The notes beneath the pieces were generated by a model that saw only the letters and a list, made by a program, of their open reading frames with translations, had not been told where the DNA came from and ran no database searches. A stretch of DNA of 64,000 nt from Schistosoma haematobium (Eukaryota; Platyhelminthes; Trematoda; Strigeidida; Schistosomatidae): positions 51,130,465 through 51,194,464 of the forward strand of contig NC_067195.1 of NCBI RefSeq assembly GCF_000699445.3. Reading direction: 5' to 3'. This document shows, in pieces, positions 1-11,226 of the stretch; position 1 is the first letter of the stretch; each line of letters starts with the position of its first letter. Both the position numbers and the translations under genes were made by a program.

Positions 1-714
1 AACCTGTAGAGAGATTCGGGAATTGAAAGTGAGAGTTGCGAGCATTAGGCCATGATTAATGAACAATGAATAATAGGAAGGGATAAGCCATATGTTTTGT
101 AATTCAGTTATATCCATATTAATAACAGTCGGGCTCGTTATATTGATTTTCTGTCTATATATTAGGCGATTCATAATAAAGTGCCTCATTGGTGGGCGGG
201 AGTTCAAGGAAAGGTTGAAGCTCTTTAGAGTCTAGAAACAGGGTTATTAGCTTTTTGAATCTGGTAAAAGTGCCACAGTTACGGATAAGTATTGGCAGCC
301 TGTTCCACAATAAACTACACCGTACAATAAAACTTACAACGCATTTGTTTTTGGTGTTTGATGGTAAGTGTATGTGCGTTGTTTCTAAGTCTATAGGCTG
401 GGTCGTGGGTCATAGTCGGACAGGAGGTTAGAAGGGAGAGCCCATATATCGCTTTGTAGAGAAATATTAAATTGTTCTTTAGCCTAAGGTGCCACAAAGG
501 TTCTAAAGAGATGTGCTTACATCTATCTGTGTAATCGAGATTCTAATTACATCCTAGCAGTTGGCGTGTGAAACGTCTTTGAACGTCTTCTACTCTTATC
601 TTGTCTGTGATATTCATATTAGAAAAGACAAAAGAGCAGTATTAAGGGAGGGCCGTACACATATTTTGTAGAGAGTAAGCTTAGCCTCTGCTGTGAAATT
701 TCTCATTATGAAAC
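1..714 (-). mobile_element. CR1-like non-LTR element, 3' part (RT C-terminal end), continues beyond window start
   Basis: On the minus strand this segment encodes the end of a CR1/Jockey-type reverse transcriptase. An open stretch at 315-497 has the usual C-terminal layout: a helical segment ending in a hydrophobic patch, then an R-rich 'RLRNNAHTL' motif and a K/F/C-containing stretch. Nearer 600-714 the frame reads 'AEAKLTLYKICVRPSLNTA', the thumb motif that follows the palm in this family. The same reading frame resumes at 4822 after a Ty3/gypsy insertion, so 1-714 and 4822-5620 are halves of one element. Stops between 500 and 600 show it is decayed. The 3' end lies outside the window. Confidence 0.75.
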
Positions 715-866
715 TATGATATTCTAATTATCGTATGAACTAGGAATTCCAGGATTAACGCAATTCAATCAAGAAGACACAGACACAAACGAATGTATTG
801 TATTTAGAATTCGAAATCAAGCATTCAACCAGTACAAAGGTATCATTAGTTCATTCAAACACCACA
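715..866 (-). repeat. 3' LTR of the gypsy element
   Basis: 152 bp, matching 4670-4821 with two substitutions. On the minus strand it starts TGTGGTGTTTG and ends ATCATA. The last codons of the pol frame (855-1280) run into it. It is preceded on the + strand by GAAAC, which recurs after the other LTR. Confidence 0.92.
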
Positions 867-1280
867 TCCGCCATAGCTTAAATTGGAGTCTGGGTGTTTG
901 TAATCAATCGTACGTCTTCTTCTCAAATTCACCCTGAGTCTGTCTGACATTGTATTGGATAAGGATTCTGTATTATCTAGAATATGCTCATTAGCATTAG
1001 AATTAACAATCGAAATTGGAACTGACTCACCTGATACCTGAAATTGTATTTGATCTACATGTCGACTGTGTGTACTTAAGTCATCGATGTCTAGAATTCG
1101 CACCATCGATTTTCCGACATTCTTCAGAACAATACCCGTAGACGGTCGAAGATCATTTCCTCGATTGTATGTAACTTCTGCAGACTCCAAACATCTCATA
1201 TTCGACCGAAGAATTCTTCCTTTCAATAGCTTCGCTGGAGTCTCCTTCGTCACCGAATGTCTGGCATTTCTATATTGCAA
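855..1280 (-). pseudogene. gypsy integrase C-terminal region, separate frame
   Basis: Begins with 'QYRNARHSVTKETPAKLL', the typical sequence after the integrase core, and ends 'SYGGCGV' inside the 3' LTR. It is in a different frame from 1292-2197 because of a single-base indel near 1330. The rest is a basic, low-conservation C-terminal tail. Confidence 0.8.
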
Positions 1281-1291
1281 TAGAAAGGTAT

Positions 1292-2197
1292 CTACTTCCC
1301 TCTCCAGCTCATTAAATGTTGAGGGGCTATAGAATCAATAGCAGTCTTTAATGCCCTAACAAAATTCTCTGCCTGACCATTAGAACACGGATGTCTGGGA
1401 GCAGTAAACAGATGTTTGCACCCTATACCGTTCAACCAGGTAGTGACTGCATCTGCAGCAAAATGTGAGCCATTATCAGTCACCAACACCATGGGAACCC
1501 CTTCTCGACTAAACACCTTTCTTAATGCTTGTATTGTGAAATCAGAATTTGGTGAAGTTGTGAAAAAAACTTCAGGCCACTTTGAAAAAGAATCAATGAC
1601 TACTAGTGCGTAGTATTTACCAAGAAATGGTCCACAATAGCCTGCATGAATCCTCTGCCAGGCCTCAGACGATACTGGCCATGGCACCCACTTCGAAGGA
1701 TGATTTTTCAACTGATGACATCTCTCACAATTGTTTGCCGTACGACATATATCTGCATTTATCCCTGGCCACCAGCATGTGAGCCTTGCCAAGGACTTCA
1801 TTTTCTCAACACCTAAATGACCACTATGAAGATCTTCAAGAACAGATTTACGCAATGAAGGAGGAATGACAACACGATCATTTAAACACAGAATACCATC
1901 AGGAGTAGTAGATAGCTCATCCCGCTTTGAAAAATAGATAGGAAATCTACGTTTCAAATTAGCATTCCAACCTTTCCTTATAGCACTGAGTATACATCCA
2001 AAATATCTACGCGTTTCTCTAATGAGATCTGAACGTCTCACTGGTAAAGGTTGCACTAACAAACAATCCGAAGTATTAATAGATTTATCTTGTAATGACT
2101 GTCGAGAAATGTAATCAACATGTTGAATCTGTTTGGCACTTCTGTGCTGAACCGTATAGTCATATGCACTCAAAGCAATACTCCATTGCTGAACCAT
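1292..2197 (-). pseudogene. gypsy RNase H end and integrase, catalytic Asp altered
   Basis: 301-codon frame continuing RNase H (the open frame actually extends up to about 2318). It contains an integrase zinc-binding region (H..H then CERCH), then the catalytic core. The second and third acidic positions are visible in 'VTDNGSHF' and 'GQAENFVRALK'. At the first position the family has I-D-Y/F-x-GPF, but here it reads 'IHAGYCGPF', so the first catalytic Asp is a Gly. The frame is broken again at about 1330, where the C-terminal part moves to the frame at 855-1280. The encoded integrase should be inactive. Confidence 0.85.
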
Positions 2198-2306
2198 AGC
2201 TGCTGAGGAACGTGCTAAAGATTTTTCGGGATGATAAATAAACTTTAAGGCTTCATGATCAGTAACAATAGTGAATTTCTTTCCGAATAAATATTTATGA
2301 AGTCTT

Positions 2307-4658
2307 TTAACAGCCCAAGACAGCTAATGCTTCCCGCTGAGTCTGTGAATATCCTTGTTCAGTAACAGTAAGTTTGCGTGAAACACAAATAACTGGTCTA
2401 CCTTCCTGTTCCAAAACTGCACCAATTCCCACAGGTGATGCATCAGTAATAAGCACAGAATGTACATTAGGGGAGTACGTTCGAAGAACAGCATCACTTT
2501 GAAGAAACTTCAGTAGACTTCGTAAGCATGACTCTCTTTCCTCACTCCATTTGAGTGAATTGGATGTTAAAATATTAAATAAACAATTTGCACGACAAGA
2601 AAAATTAGGAATAAAACGGGAATAGTATTGAAGAGCACCCACTAGTGAACGTAATTCTGTAAGATTTTTCGGAGACGGTGCATTAGACAGTGGAGCTAGT
2701 AGTTTCATATCTGGTCTAAAATCAATACCATCAACTAGGTATCCAAGGCATTCAAAACTAGATACACAAAATGAACACTTATTTGGATTCGCTGTCATAT
2801 TCTTCTCAACTAAACGACGCAATAAAGCAATAAGTCTCTGGTCATGAACTACCTTATTAGAACCATGAACAATGAGATCATCTTGATAAACTTCAACACC
2901 TTCAAGATCACTAACTACTTTATTCATAACTTCCTGAAATATGGCTGGAGAACAACTTAGACCAAATGGAAGGAAATTGTATTTGAACAGACCAAAAAGA
3001 GTGTTAATTGTCGTCAAAATAGATGAGGATTCATCTAAAGGAATTTGAAGATAAACATCTTTTAGGTCAACTTTCGAGAACACTTTAGAACCATGAAGTC
3101 GATTTAGAATATCTTCAGCTTCTACCGTCGTGCACGTTTGCTTCAACAAACGGGAATTCAGAGTTAATCTATAGTCACCACAAATTCTAGGGGTCTTGCC
3201 GTTCGACTTCAGTGGCGTAACGATAGGAGTACCCCATGCTGAAGACTGAATTGGTTCAATTATGCCTTTCACACACAAATCGTTTAATGTCTTATGTACT
3301 GCTTCTCGACGACCATAAGGAATTATTCGTCTTTTAAGAAAGATGGGATCACCCTGTACTTGAAGTTTTATAGGCTTAATTTTCATACCTCCACTGCACT
3401 TAGCACACATAGCTATCAAATCTTTAAGTAAAGTATCAGAATTTTCTTTAGAAACTAAGAAGGACAACTCCACCTTAAGCCTTTTCAAATTCTTTAAACC
3501 CAATATTGACAGTCCTGTTTCGCTAACTAAAAATTCACAAGGTATGTATGAAGAATTATCATCTCTGATGAGCAACTCACAACATCCTCGTATGGGCAGT
3601 CTGTGTCCAGTAACCCTCAGTATTGATACTTCAGTGGGTCGTACAACGTTAGGATCTAAAGCTTTCAAGTTCTTGAGTGAAATAATGGACTCTATACTGC
3701 CTGTATCCAGAATAAAGTCATGAAATGAACCAAGCGATGTATATAGTCGCTTCTGAATATGAGCATTACCTTTCGAAATAGTAGACAAAGACAAATGATC
3801 ACTAGAAACATCCGAATTATTGAAATTTAAATTACAAGATTTAGTACAGCTTGAAGCAAAATGGACAGTAGCTTTGCATACTGACTGAATGTGTCCTACC
3901 TTACCACATTTAAAACATTTAGCATTACGAAATACACATGAATTGCGAGCATGAAACTTTCCACATGATAAACATTTACCAAACTTCATCTCACCTTTGT
4001 GACTTGCTTTGTAATTCCTCGTTGAAACACCTTTCATATTTACACGAGAATGGGAATCACTATTAAATGAACGCAAGTTTGATTGACCCTGAGATTGTAG
4101 TTCATCTCGACGACTAAGCAAAGTATTAGGAATCTTCATCGACTGGATATCAAGTTCATTGACTGCTTCGTAGTTAATACATGCAGTTCTAGCATCTTGA
4201 AAGGAACAGTTTGGCATTCTTAACAACTCTCTTTCCAAACTCGGCATGTTAATTCCTGCAATTAATCGATCTCTCAGTTGCACATGAAGTTGATCACCGA
4301 AATTACACTTGGCAGCTTGTTTCTCTAATTCAAGGATGAATTCCCGAGCCTTTTGGTCATTTTGACGAACCATCTTATGAAACTTCGCCCTTTCACGGCA
4401 TTCAAAACTGGTGCATTTTACATGACTTAATAATAGCTCTTTGAGAGTTGCATAAGGGAGTGAGATAATTTTTTCTGGATATGCCAAAGTTTTTAATAAG
4501 CTGTACGCTTCTCTCCCAATGAATGTGAGGAAGTGTGCCACAATATTAACATCCTCATCATCTTCTTTGGTCATGCTCCAGATTTCGAACCTTTCCAAAT
4601 AATCCTCAAAAGCTTCAGGAGTTGAATGAATATCTAACTTTTCCATTGCAGGCTCCAT
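2307..4658 (-). pseudogene. gypsy gag-protease-RT-RNase H polyprotein, frameshifted
   Basis: 783-codon open frame. The N-terminal ~230 residues are a gag region. Two CCHC-type zinc knuckles follow at about residues 230-265 (CLSCGKFHARNSC and CFKCGKVGHIQSVC). The aspartic protease active site DTGS is near residue 317. The reverse transcriptase has YQDD near residue 588, and the RNase H domain begins with 'ITDASPVGIGAVL'. Gag and pol are fused in one frame. The frame ends prematurely in RNase H at 2307; the expected RNase H sequence continues from about 2318 downward in another frame, which points to a one-base insertion. It has no host role. The start is the first Met after the leader, close to the 5' LTR as usual. 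Confidence 0.88.
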
Positions 4659-4669
4659 CGCGACGCCAA

Positions 4670-4821
4670 TATGATATTCTAATTATCATATGAACTAGGA
4701 ATTCCAGGATTAACGCAATTCAATTAAGAAGACACAGACACAAACGAATGTATTGTATTTAGAATTCGAAATCAAGCATTCAACCAGTACAAAGGTATCA
4801 TTAGTTCATTCAAACACCACA
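4670..4821 (-). repeat. 5' LTR of the gypsy element
   Basis: 152 bp direct repeat of 715-866. The putative primer-binding site lies immediately inside it at about 4655-4669, and the gag start codon is at 4658. Confidence 0.92.
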
Positions 4822-5620
4822 GAAACCAATTTGCCGTATATATTTGGAAATAACAGAGGAGGCATGTTCTTCAAAGTTCAGGCTTCCTGTGTAATTAATT
4901 CCTAAATCGTGTACTGATTCGAGTGTTTGGACTCTACATTCATTTAAGTGAATGCTTTCCAGAGTGCATGATCCTGCATTTGTTGAGGTTAAATGGTAAT
5001 TGCCACTTTTCATTCCATATAGTTAAGTTATTGAGGTCCTTTTGGACCTGGGATACACTTTCGCTTAGTGTCTCAGGCTTATAGCTGTATACTATTTTGA
5101 GATCATCAGCATATAAGTATGGTTTCCCAAATTCTATGGTGTTACATATATCGTTTATATACGTAAGAAACAAAAGTGGACCTAATACGCTTCCCTGGAT
5201 GACTCCACTGGTGATTGGTCTAGGGGACGAGAGACAGTCGTTGTAATTTACCATCTGTTTACGTTCTGTTAACAACGAAGCAAGCCATGAGTACAGTGGG
5301 TTGTGTATTCCGAAGGACTTTAGTTTGACGAGTAGCCTTCTGTGTGGGACATTATCAAAGGCTTTCTTAAAGTCTAGGAATAGGACTGATACAAGGAGTC
5401 CGTTGTCTCATTTCAGAGTTATATCATTCAGGTAGTCTACTAGGTATGTATCGCGTGATCTGGACCTAAGAAATCCATGCTGGGAGGTCGAGATGAGATT
5501 ATTAGTAAGTAGATGTTGGACTACAGCCGCCTTAACTACTTTTTCCATTACTCTGTATACCACTGAAGTTATGTTTATGGGCCGGTATATATTATTATTG
5601 TACGACTTATGGTTCTTAAG
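4822..5620 (-). mobile_element. CR1-like non-LTR element, RT palm (5'-truncated)
   Basis: Minus-strand translation gives RT motifs in order: 'YRPINITSVVYRVMEKVV' (5520-5590), 'FLDFKKAFDNVPHRRLL' (about 5340-5400), 'SGVIQGSVLGPLLF' (about 5175-5215) and YADD (about 5110-5125). The frame carries on past 4822 to join the sequence at 714. Similarity stops near 5620, so the copy lacks its endonuclease and ORF1, as in usual 5' truncation. A few stops are present. Confidence 0.82.
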
Positions 5621-7163
5621 CTTTGTTCAGTTTATTGACTACTGCCTTCCATGTTCACAACCACTTTTTGGCTTTGTTGTGTACAAATATCAGTCCCTAT
5701 TTTATGGTGCGTTGCGGTCTGTTTGTTTGAAATTAATGACTCGACTCGCATAGTAGAAGCCGGTATTGGTGTTCTGGACTCAAGTGGATGGGCTAAGCGG
5801 ACATACGACCAATAAAGACGCTAGGCTGTCCATACCGGTCGAACGTCATTGGTTTGGCACAGTGCTAAGATCGTATAAGTCGTATTTTGATTGTTGGATA
5901 AATCACGTGATAAAAAGTCGGACATAAAGTCACAACACACACAAAATTTCATTTTGAGCGTGTTAAGCATTAAAAGACATTAAAATTATTACTTACATTT
6001 CTCAGCCAGTTGCTGCCGCCTTCTTTTTGATTTACCTTACAGCGTATCAATACCCGGAGGATTCTTATCATTCTTGGTAACCTCCGGCACCCGACAGTCC
6101 CATTCTATTTGGTATCGAACCAAAGTCACGTTGATTCTGGTGAGAGAGTAGTGTAGTGGCATCGGGCCCTAACACGAGACAATATGGGAAAAAGTTATTC
6201 AATATTTAGCGCGGGGAAAAACCCGACGATGGAGAAGGCAGGAAGAATGAATTGAATTAATTCGAGCTGATGGGATGGCATAGCTCGGCCTTGCAGGTGT
6301 GTTCCCTGTTGGATGTTACCTCATATCTTTTATTCAAATTACAATATGTTGTCCTATCTCCTGCCCGAATATGTTCTTTATCATATATTAGTAATTATTA
6401 CGATAATATGAGTCAGTGTAGACAATGATGTGACTTCCACGTAAGATATTATAGATTAAACAGTTACATCATTACAAACGTGCAATTTTAGGATTAGATC
6501 TATTATTGGAGCAGTACTAAGATCATAGTAGACCATAATTCTAAGAAAATAGTTCTCACCAAGGCTTTGGGAGATGAGGAAAGTATTGAAATCAATCAGT
6601 ATTCGGAAGGTGCCACTGTGGTTCACTATAAATCTTCTCACTCTTATTAGGTAATAAGGTCAGGAAAAGACTATAAGATTATGGTAGTAACGATTATTAA
6701 ATAACACAAGGAACCACTAAAGATCAACATACAAACATTTCAACACTCAAAAGACTAAAATAGAGAATTTATCTCACACACAAGTAACTCCTAGTAATCC
6801 AGTTTTTATTCTATCAGCGGATCATTGATCTAATATTCACCAATTTTTCCTTCCACCTTTGTCTATCAGTTTTTGTCGTGGTTAGTGTCTCACCGGTGGG
6901 TACTATGTGTACGACGAAACAGGAGTACGATGAGCTGAAATGGAAGACAAAAGAAAACGTGAGTGTGCGGCAAATCAAGCTCAAGTAATCCACTTACATT
7001 TACTACGAAAAGCAATGAGCAACAATCAATGATGACATGAACTACAGATACAGACAACCTTGAAATCCGAACTGTAAGCAGATAGTTCAACACGCTGCAG
7101 TATTACTACACCAATTTGACTCCAGATTGCAACAGATTAAGATCATGCTCACTTATTGACTTA
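5621..7163. other. Non-coding stretch with diverged dispersed repeats
   Basis: No supported gene. 6001-6190 resembles 16060-16205 in the same orientation. 6225-6530 resembles the reverse complement of 16780-17053, sharing for example TGATGTGACTTCCACGTAAG. A CCGGAGG...CCTCCGG inverted repeat lies at about 6054-6086. The short open frames here show no family features. Confidence 0.5.
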
Positions 7164-7304
7164 TACTTCTAAATAAGCATCCCAGAATGGCTTAATTTAA
7201 GCCAGGTAGAACTAGATGAACACAAAATAACTTATTGTATTTGGAATTCGAAATCAGGCACTCATCAAGTGCAGAAGAATCATTAGTTCATACCAACACC
7301 ACAG
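7164..7304 (-). repeat. Gypsy-type LTR remnant (block A)
   Basis: Resembles the 152 bp LTR of the element at 715-4821. Shared tracts include TTATTGTATTTGGAATTCGAAATCA and a terminal CATTAGTTCA...CACCACAG. Read on the minus strand it begins TGTGGTG. The same remnant occurs at 48222-48362. The internal part of the element is not recognisable beside it. Confidence 0.65.
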
Positions 7305-7620
7305 TCATATATACGTGATGAAGATAAAATGATTCCGAAAGGTTAACGTGTTTTTAGTAATAAAATTTGGGCGTTTAGAAATAAAATCCGTGTAGAAAGG
7401 AAAAAGAGAGAGGGAAGAAAAAGAAAGGAAGAGGAGAATTTCTAATGTGTCAGGGAATCAACCGTGATAGTAATTACAATAATAATCGCAAATATGAACG
7501 TGAGCGGACTTCGGAAATTTAGATGAAAAGAAAGGAAATGAAATAAGGGAACAAAATTTCCAACGTTCTGCTTTGCTTCACAGTCAATTAGATAGATATT
7601 GGACCCTGTTTCTATAACCC
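7305..7620. repeat. Shared non-coding segment of blocks A and B
   Basis: Matches 48363-48678 at a constant offset of 41058. It includes a purine-rich tract (about 7390-7440). It ends exactly at the point where the CsRn1-clade element is inserted in block B (…CTATAACCC). It may be 3' untranslated sequence of the adjoining CR1-like element; I see no gene in it. Confidence 0.6.
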
Positions 7621-8158
7621 ATTGGTTATCACACTGATAATTAATAGGTTACACGAACCATTTTTGAAGACGAAGTCATCAGGGAGTCTTTTGAACCAGG
7701 TTATGATTGCACTGCAACGGAAGTTTACTAGAAGTCTGTCCAATATGGTTGGATAGCGAATAAAGAGGAAATTCTGGCGTACGTCTCTGCAGGTTCTCGG
7801 AATTGATAGAATATTCTCTTTATTGCGCAAGTGTTGGGTGATACAATAGAGTACGAAGGGTAGATGCCGAAAAGTAAGAAGCATCATCTATAAGCCGGCA
7901 GATAAATACAAGGTTTAACTTAGTACGTCTGATCCAGAGAAGTTCTGACTTGAGTTGTTGACATCTTTGGTGGTATACCTTGTGATCGGAATACCCCAAA
8001 ACTGCTTTAATTAATCTCTTTTGAACACCTCCCATTTTCATCAAATCAATTACTGTGAACTATAATGTTATATTCAAGAATATATAGGTTACATTATGTA
8101 CATGGTAATAATCTCTATTCGATATTATTGAAATTTATCATAATGAATGCAATGAGCT
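7621..8158 (-). mobile_element. CR1-like RT C-terminal fragment (block A)
   Basis: Two minus-strand frames (7820-8044 and 7612-7887) read 'VQKRLIKAVLGY', 'CRLIDDASYF' and then 'NFRCSAIITWFKRLPDDFV', the thumb and C-terminal pattern of CR1-like RTs. The frames overlap with a shift, so it is decayed. The upstream part of the same RT continues at 11299 after an RTE insertion. Block B (53923-54470) is a near copy; the peptides compared differ at about one residue each. Confidence 0.75.
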
Positions 8159-8343
8159 CCGCCTGGAGTCCCTCCGGGGGCTACTGCCGGTCCCAAGCCC
8201 GGATAAAGAAGGAGGGTTGGACATGGGGTTAGCGTCCCCATCCCGTAGAAAACTAACTCGCTAAAAAAACGCTAACCAGAAAAAATTATTCAAACCTTTT
8301 AAACACTGCCCTGGGAGTCAGAAGGTTTTCATTTAGAAGAATT

Positions 8344-9417
8344 ATGACGCCTCATGATGAAAGCCGAATTCCTTCCGAAGTTTCGAGGCCGATGCCCCTT
8401 CTGACAACCAGAGCGACCATTTATTTAGGTACATGGAATGTTTGTACAATGTGGGACACCGGGAGAGCCTTCCAAATTGCTGCAGAAATGAGAAGATACA
8501 ACCTAGAGGTACTTGGGATCAGTGAAACACATTGGACACAAGTTGGACAACAACGACTAACTACAGGAGAGCTCCCGTTATACTCCGGCCATGAAGAAGA
8601 AAATGCACCACATACACAAGGAGTTGCATTGATGCTGTCCAAACAAGCGCAAAATGCGCTTATAGGATGGGAATCTCATGGACCAAGGATCATCAAAGCC
8701 TCGTTCAAAACAAAAAAAGAGGGTATTTCAATGAACATCATCCAATGCTATGCGCCTACCAACGACTACAATGAAGACGCTAAAGATCAATTCTACAATA
8801 GGCTGCAGTCAATCGTCGAGAAATGCCCAACAAAGGACCTGACCATTCTGATGGGAGATTTCAACGCCAAGGTTGGAACGGACAACACTGGATATGAAGA
8901 CATCATGGGACAACACGGACTGGGAGAAAGAAACGAAAATGGTGAGAGATTTGCAAATCTATGTGCCTTCAATAAGCTGGTCATAGGCGGCACCATATTC
9001 CCACATAAACGCATACACAAAACCACATGGACTTCACCGGATCACTCTACACAAAACCAAATCGACCATATTTGCATCAACAAAACGTTCAGGAGGACTA
9101 TAGAGGACGTGAGAACCAAGAGAGGAGCTGATATAGCATCAGATCATCACTTGCTGGTCGCCAAGATGAAATTGAAACTCAAGAAGCACTGGACAACGGG
9201 GCGGACAATATCACAAAAGTTCAATACGGCCTTTCTTCAAAATACTAACAAACTCAACGAATTCAAGATAGTCCTCAGCAATAAGTTCCAGGCCTTTCAT
9301 GATCTACTCAATGGAGAAGGAACTACTATGGAGGGCAACTGGAAGGGGGTCAAAAAAGCAATCACTTCAACATGCCATGAGGTTCTGTGCCACAAGAAGC
9401 ACCATCACAAGGAATAA
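8344..9417 (+). pseudogene. RTE APE-type endonuclease domain (frameshifted from RT)
   Basis: 357-codon frame. Apurinic-like endonuclease motifs in order: 'GTWNVCTMWD', 'ISETHW' (catalytic Glu), 'YAPTNDYNED', 'MGDFNAKVG' (Asp/Asn), 'QIDHICIN' and 'SDHHLLVAK' (catalytic Asp/His), spread over residues ~28-275. All the key residues are present, so the nuclease domain looks intact. A one-base shift near 9410 separates it from the RT part, which continues in the frame 9299-9607 and then 9626-11212. The protein nicks target DNA to prime reverse transcription. Confidence 0.86.
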
Positions 9418-11212
9418 ATCACTGTTGATACACTGGATAAGATTCAAGAAAGGAGGAACAAGAAAGCAGCAATCAATACCAGTCGAACAAGAGCAGAAAA
9501 AAGCCAAGGCACAAGCTGAATACACAGAAGTAAACAAACAAGTGAAGAGGAGCATCAGAACTGACAAACGTAAATATGTGGAAGATTTAGCAACGACGGC
9601 GGAATAGGCTGCAAGAGAAGGAAACATGAGACAATTGTATGACATGACAAAGAAACTCTCTGGAAATCGCCGCAAACCAGAACGACCAGTGGAAAGCAAA
9701 GAAGGCAAGGTAATCACCAACATTGAAGAGCAACAAAATAGGTGGGTAGAACACTTCAAAGAACTCTTGAATCGACTAGCTCCACTGAACCCATCCAACA
9801 TCGAAGCAGCACCCACGGACCTCCCAATCAATGTTGGCCCACCAACAATTGAAGAAATCAGCATGGCCATCAGACAAATCAAGAGTGGCAAAGCAGCAGG
9901 ACCGGACAAGTGTGATAACTACAGGGGCATCACTCTTCTCTCAATACCGGGAAAAGTCTTCAACAGGGTATTGTTAAACAGGATGAAGGACTGCGTAGAC
10001 GCCCAACTTCGTGACCAACAGGCAGGATTCCGTAAGGATAGATCGTGTACAGACCAAATCGCAACTCTACGGATCATTGTGGAACAATCAATTGAATGGA
10101 ATTCATCACTCTACATCAACTTCATTGACTACAAAAAGGCATTTGATAGCGTGAACAGAACAACACTATGGAAACTTCTTCGACACTACGGCGTGCCTCA
10201 AAAGATAGTCAATATCATACCGAACTCATATGATGGATTACACTGCAAAATTGTGCATGAACGACAGTTGACAAAGTCGTTCGAAGTGAAGACCGGTGTT
10301 AGGCAAGGTTGCTTACTCTCACCCTTTCTCTTTCTCCTGGTGATCGACTGGATCATGAAGACGTCAACGTCTGAAGTGAAGCGCGGGATACAATGGACGT
10401 CTAAGATGCAGTTGGATGATCTAGACTTCGCAGATGATCTGGCCCTTCTATCCCAAACGCAACAACAGATGCAGGAGAAGACGAACAGTGTGGCAGCAGC
10501 CTCAGCAGCAATAGGTCTCAATATACACAAAGGGAAAAGCAGGATTATCCGATACAACACAGAGTGCACCAATCCGATCACAATTGACGGAGAAGATTTG
10601 GAAGATGTAAAAACCTTTACGTATTTGGGCAGCATCATTGATGAACAGGGTGGATTTGATGCAGATGTGAAGGCGCGGATCGGCAAAGCAAGAGCAGCAT
10701 ATTTACAACTGAGGAACATCTGGAACTCAAAGCAACTGTCAACCAACACCAAGGTCAGGATTTTCAATACAAATGTCAAGACAGTTCTACTGTATGGGGC
10801 AGAAACCTGGAGAACTACGAAAGCCATCATCCAGAAAATACAAGTGTTTATTAACAATTGTCTACGCAAAATACTTCAGATCCATTGGCCGGACACTATA
10901 AGCAACAACGTACTGTGGGAGAGAACAAACCAGATCCCAGCGGAGGAAGAAATCAAGAAGAAGCGCTGGAAGTGGATAGGACACACATTGAGGAAAGCAC
11001 CCAACTGCGTCACAAGACAAGCCCTCACATGGAATCCTCAAGGCGAAAGGAAAAGAGGAAGACCAAAGAACACATTACGCCGAGAAATGGAGATAGACAT
11101 GAGAAAAATGAACAAGAATTGGATGGAACTAGAAAAGAAGGCCCAGGACAGAGTGGGTTGGAGAATGCTGGTCAGCGGCCTATGCTCCATTGGGAGTAAC
11201 AGGCGTAAGTAA
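9410..11212 (+). pseudogene. RTE reverse transcriptase, one nonsense codon and an internal deletion
   Basis: After the shift near 9410 the frame runs through a basic linker, meets a TAG at 9605-9607, and stays open from 9608 to 11212. RT motifs: 'KSGKAAGPD' (about 9880-9910), then directly '[16 protein letters not shown]', '[15 protein letters not shown]', '[13 protein letters not shown]' and '[11 protein letters not shown]' (about 10420-10450). The C-terminus has '[15 protein letters not shown]'. Between AGPD and NYRG the family normally has about 45-50 residues (W-x-x-G...PIPKKGD), which are missing here without loss of frame. It is probably non-autonomous. Confidence 0.85.
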
Positions 11213-11226
11213 GTAAGTAAAGGTAA

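Larger units (their letters stand above)
715..4821 (-). mobile_element. Ty3/gypsy LTR retrotransposon (4107 bp), inserted in a CR1-like element
   Basis: The element is bounded by two 152 bp direct repeats (715-866 and 4670-4821) and flanked by the 5 bp duplication GAAAC (710-714 and 4822-4826). Read on the minus strand it has 5' LTR, a short leader with TTGGCGTCGCGATGG just inside the LTR (probable primer site, tRNA not assigned), gag with two zinc knuckles, aspartic protease, reverse transcriptase, RNase H, integrase and 3' LTR. The order PR-RT-RH-IN is that of Ty3/gypsy. The integrase style resembles mag/K02A2.6-like lineages (inference). Two LTR differences (C/T and G/A) were seen in 152 bp, so it is fairly young but broken: there are two single-base frameshifts and one altered catalytic residue. 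Confidence 0.9.
8159..11226 (+). mobile_element. RTE-clade non-LTR retrotransposon, nearly full length, with 71/72 bp target duplication
   Basis: A 3.07 kb insertion in the CR1-like RT of block A. The left flank 8088-8158 is repeated at 11227-11298 with three differences; block B has this segment once. The element has a short GC-rich leader (8159-8340), an endonuclease frame, an RT frame and a (TAAG)n tail at about 11205-11220. APE endonuclease plus RT without a separate gag and with a short tandem tail is the RTE layout (established for SR2-type schistosome elements). Confidence 0.88.

Noticed and set aside
5493..5753. 86-codon + frame
   Set aside because: It lies opposite the CR1-like RT start on the minus strand, which has clear family motifs; the + frame has none.
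6100..6180. tRNA-like SINE head suggested by GGTATCGAACC and a box-A-like stretch
   Set aside because: The spacing and sequences do not fit RNA polymerase III boxes and no cloverleaf could be drawn.
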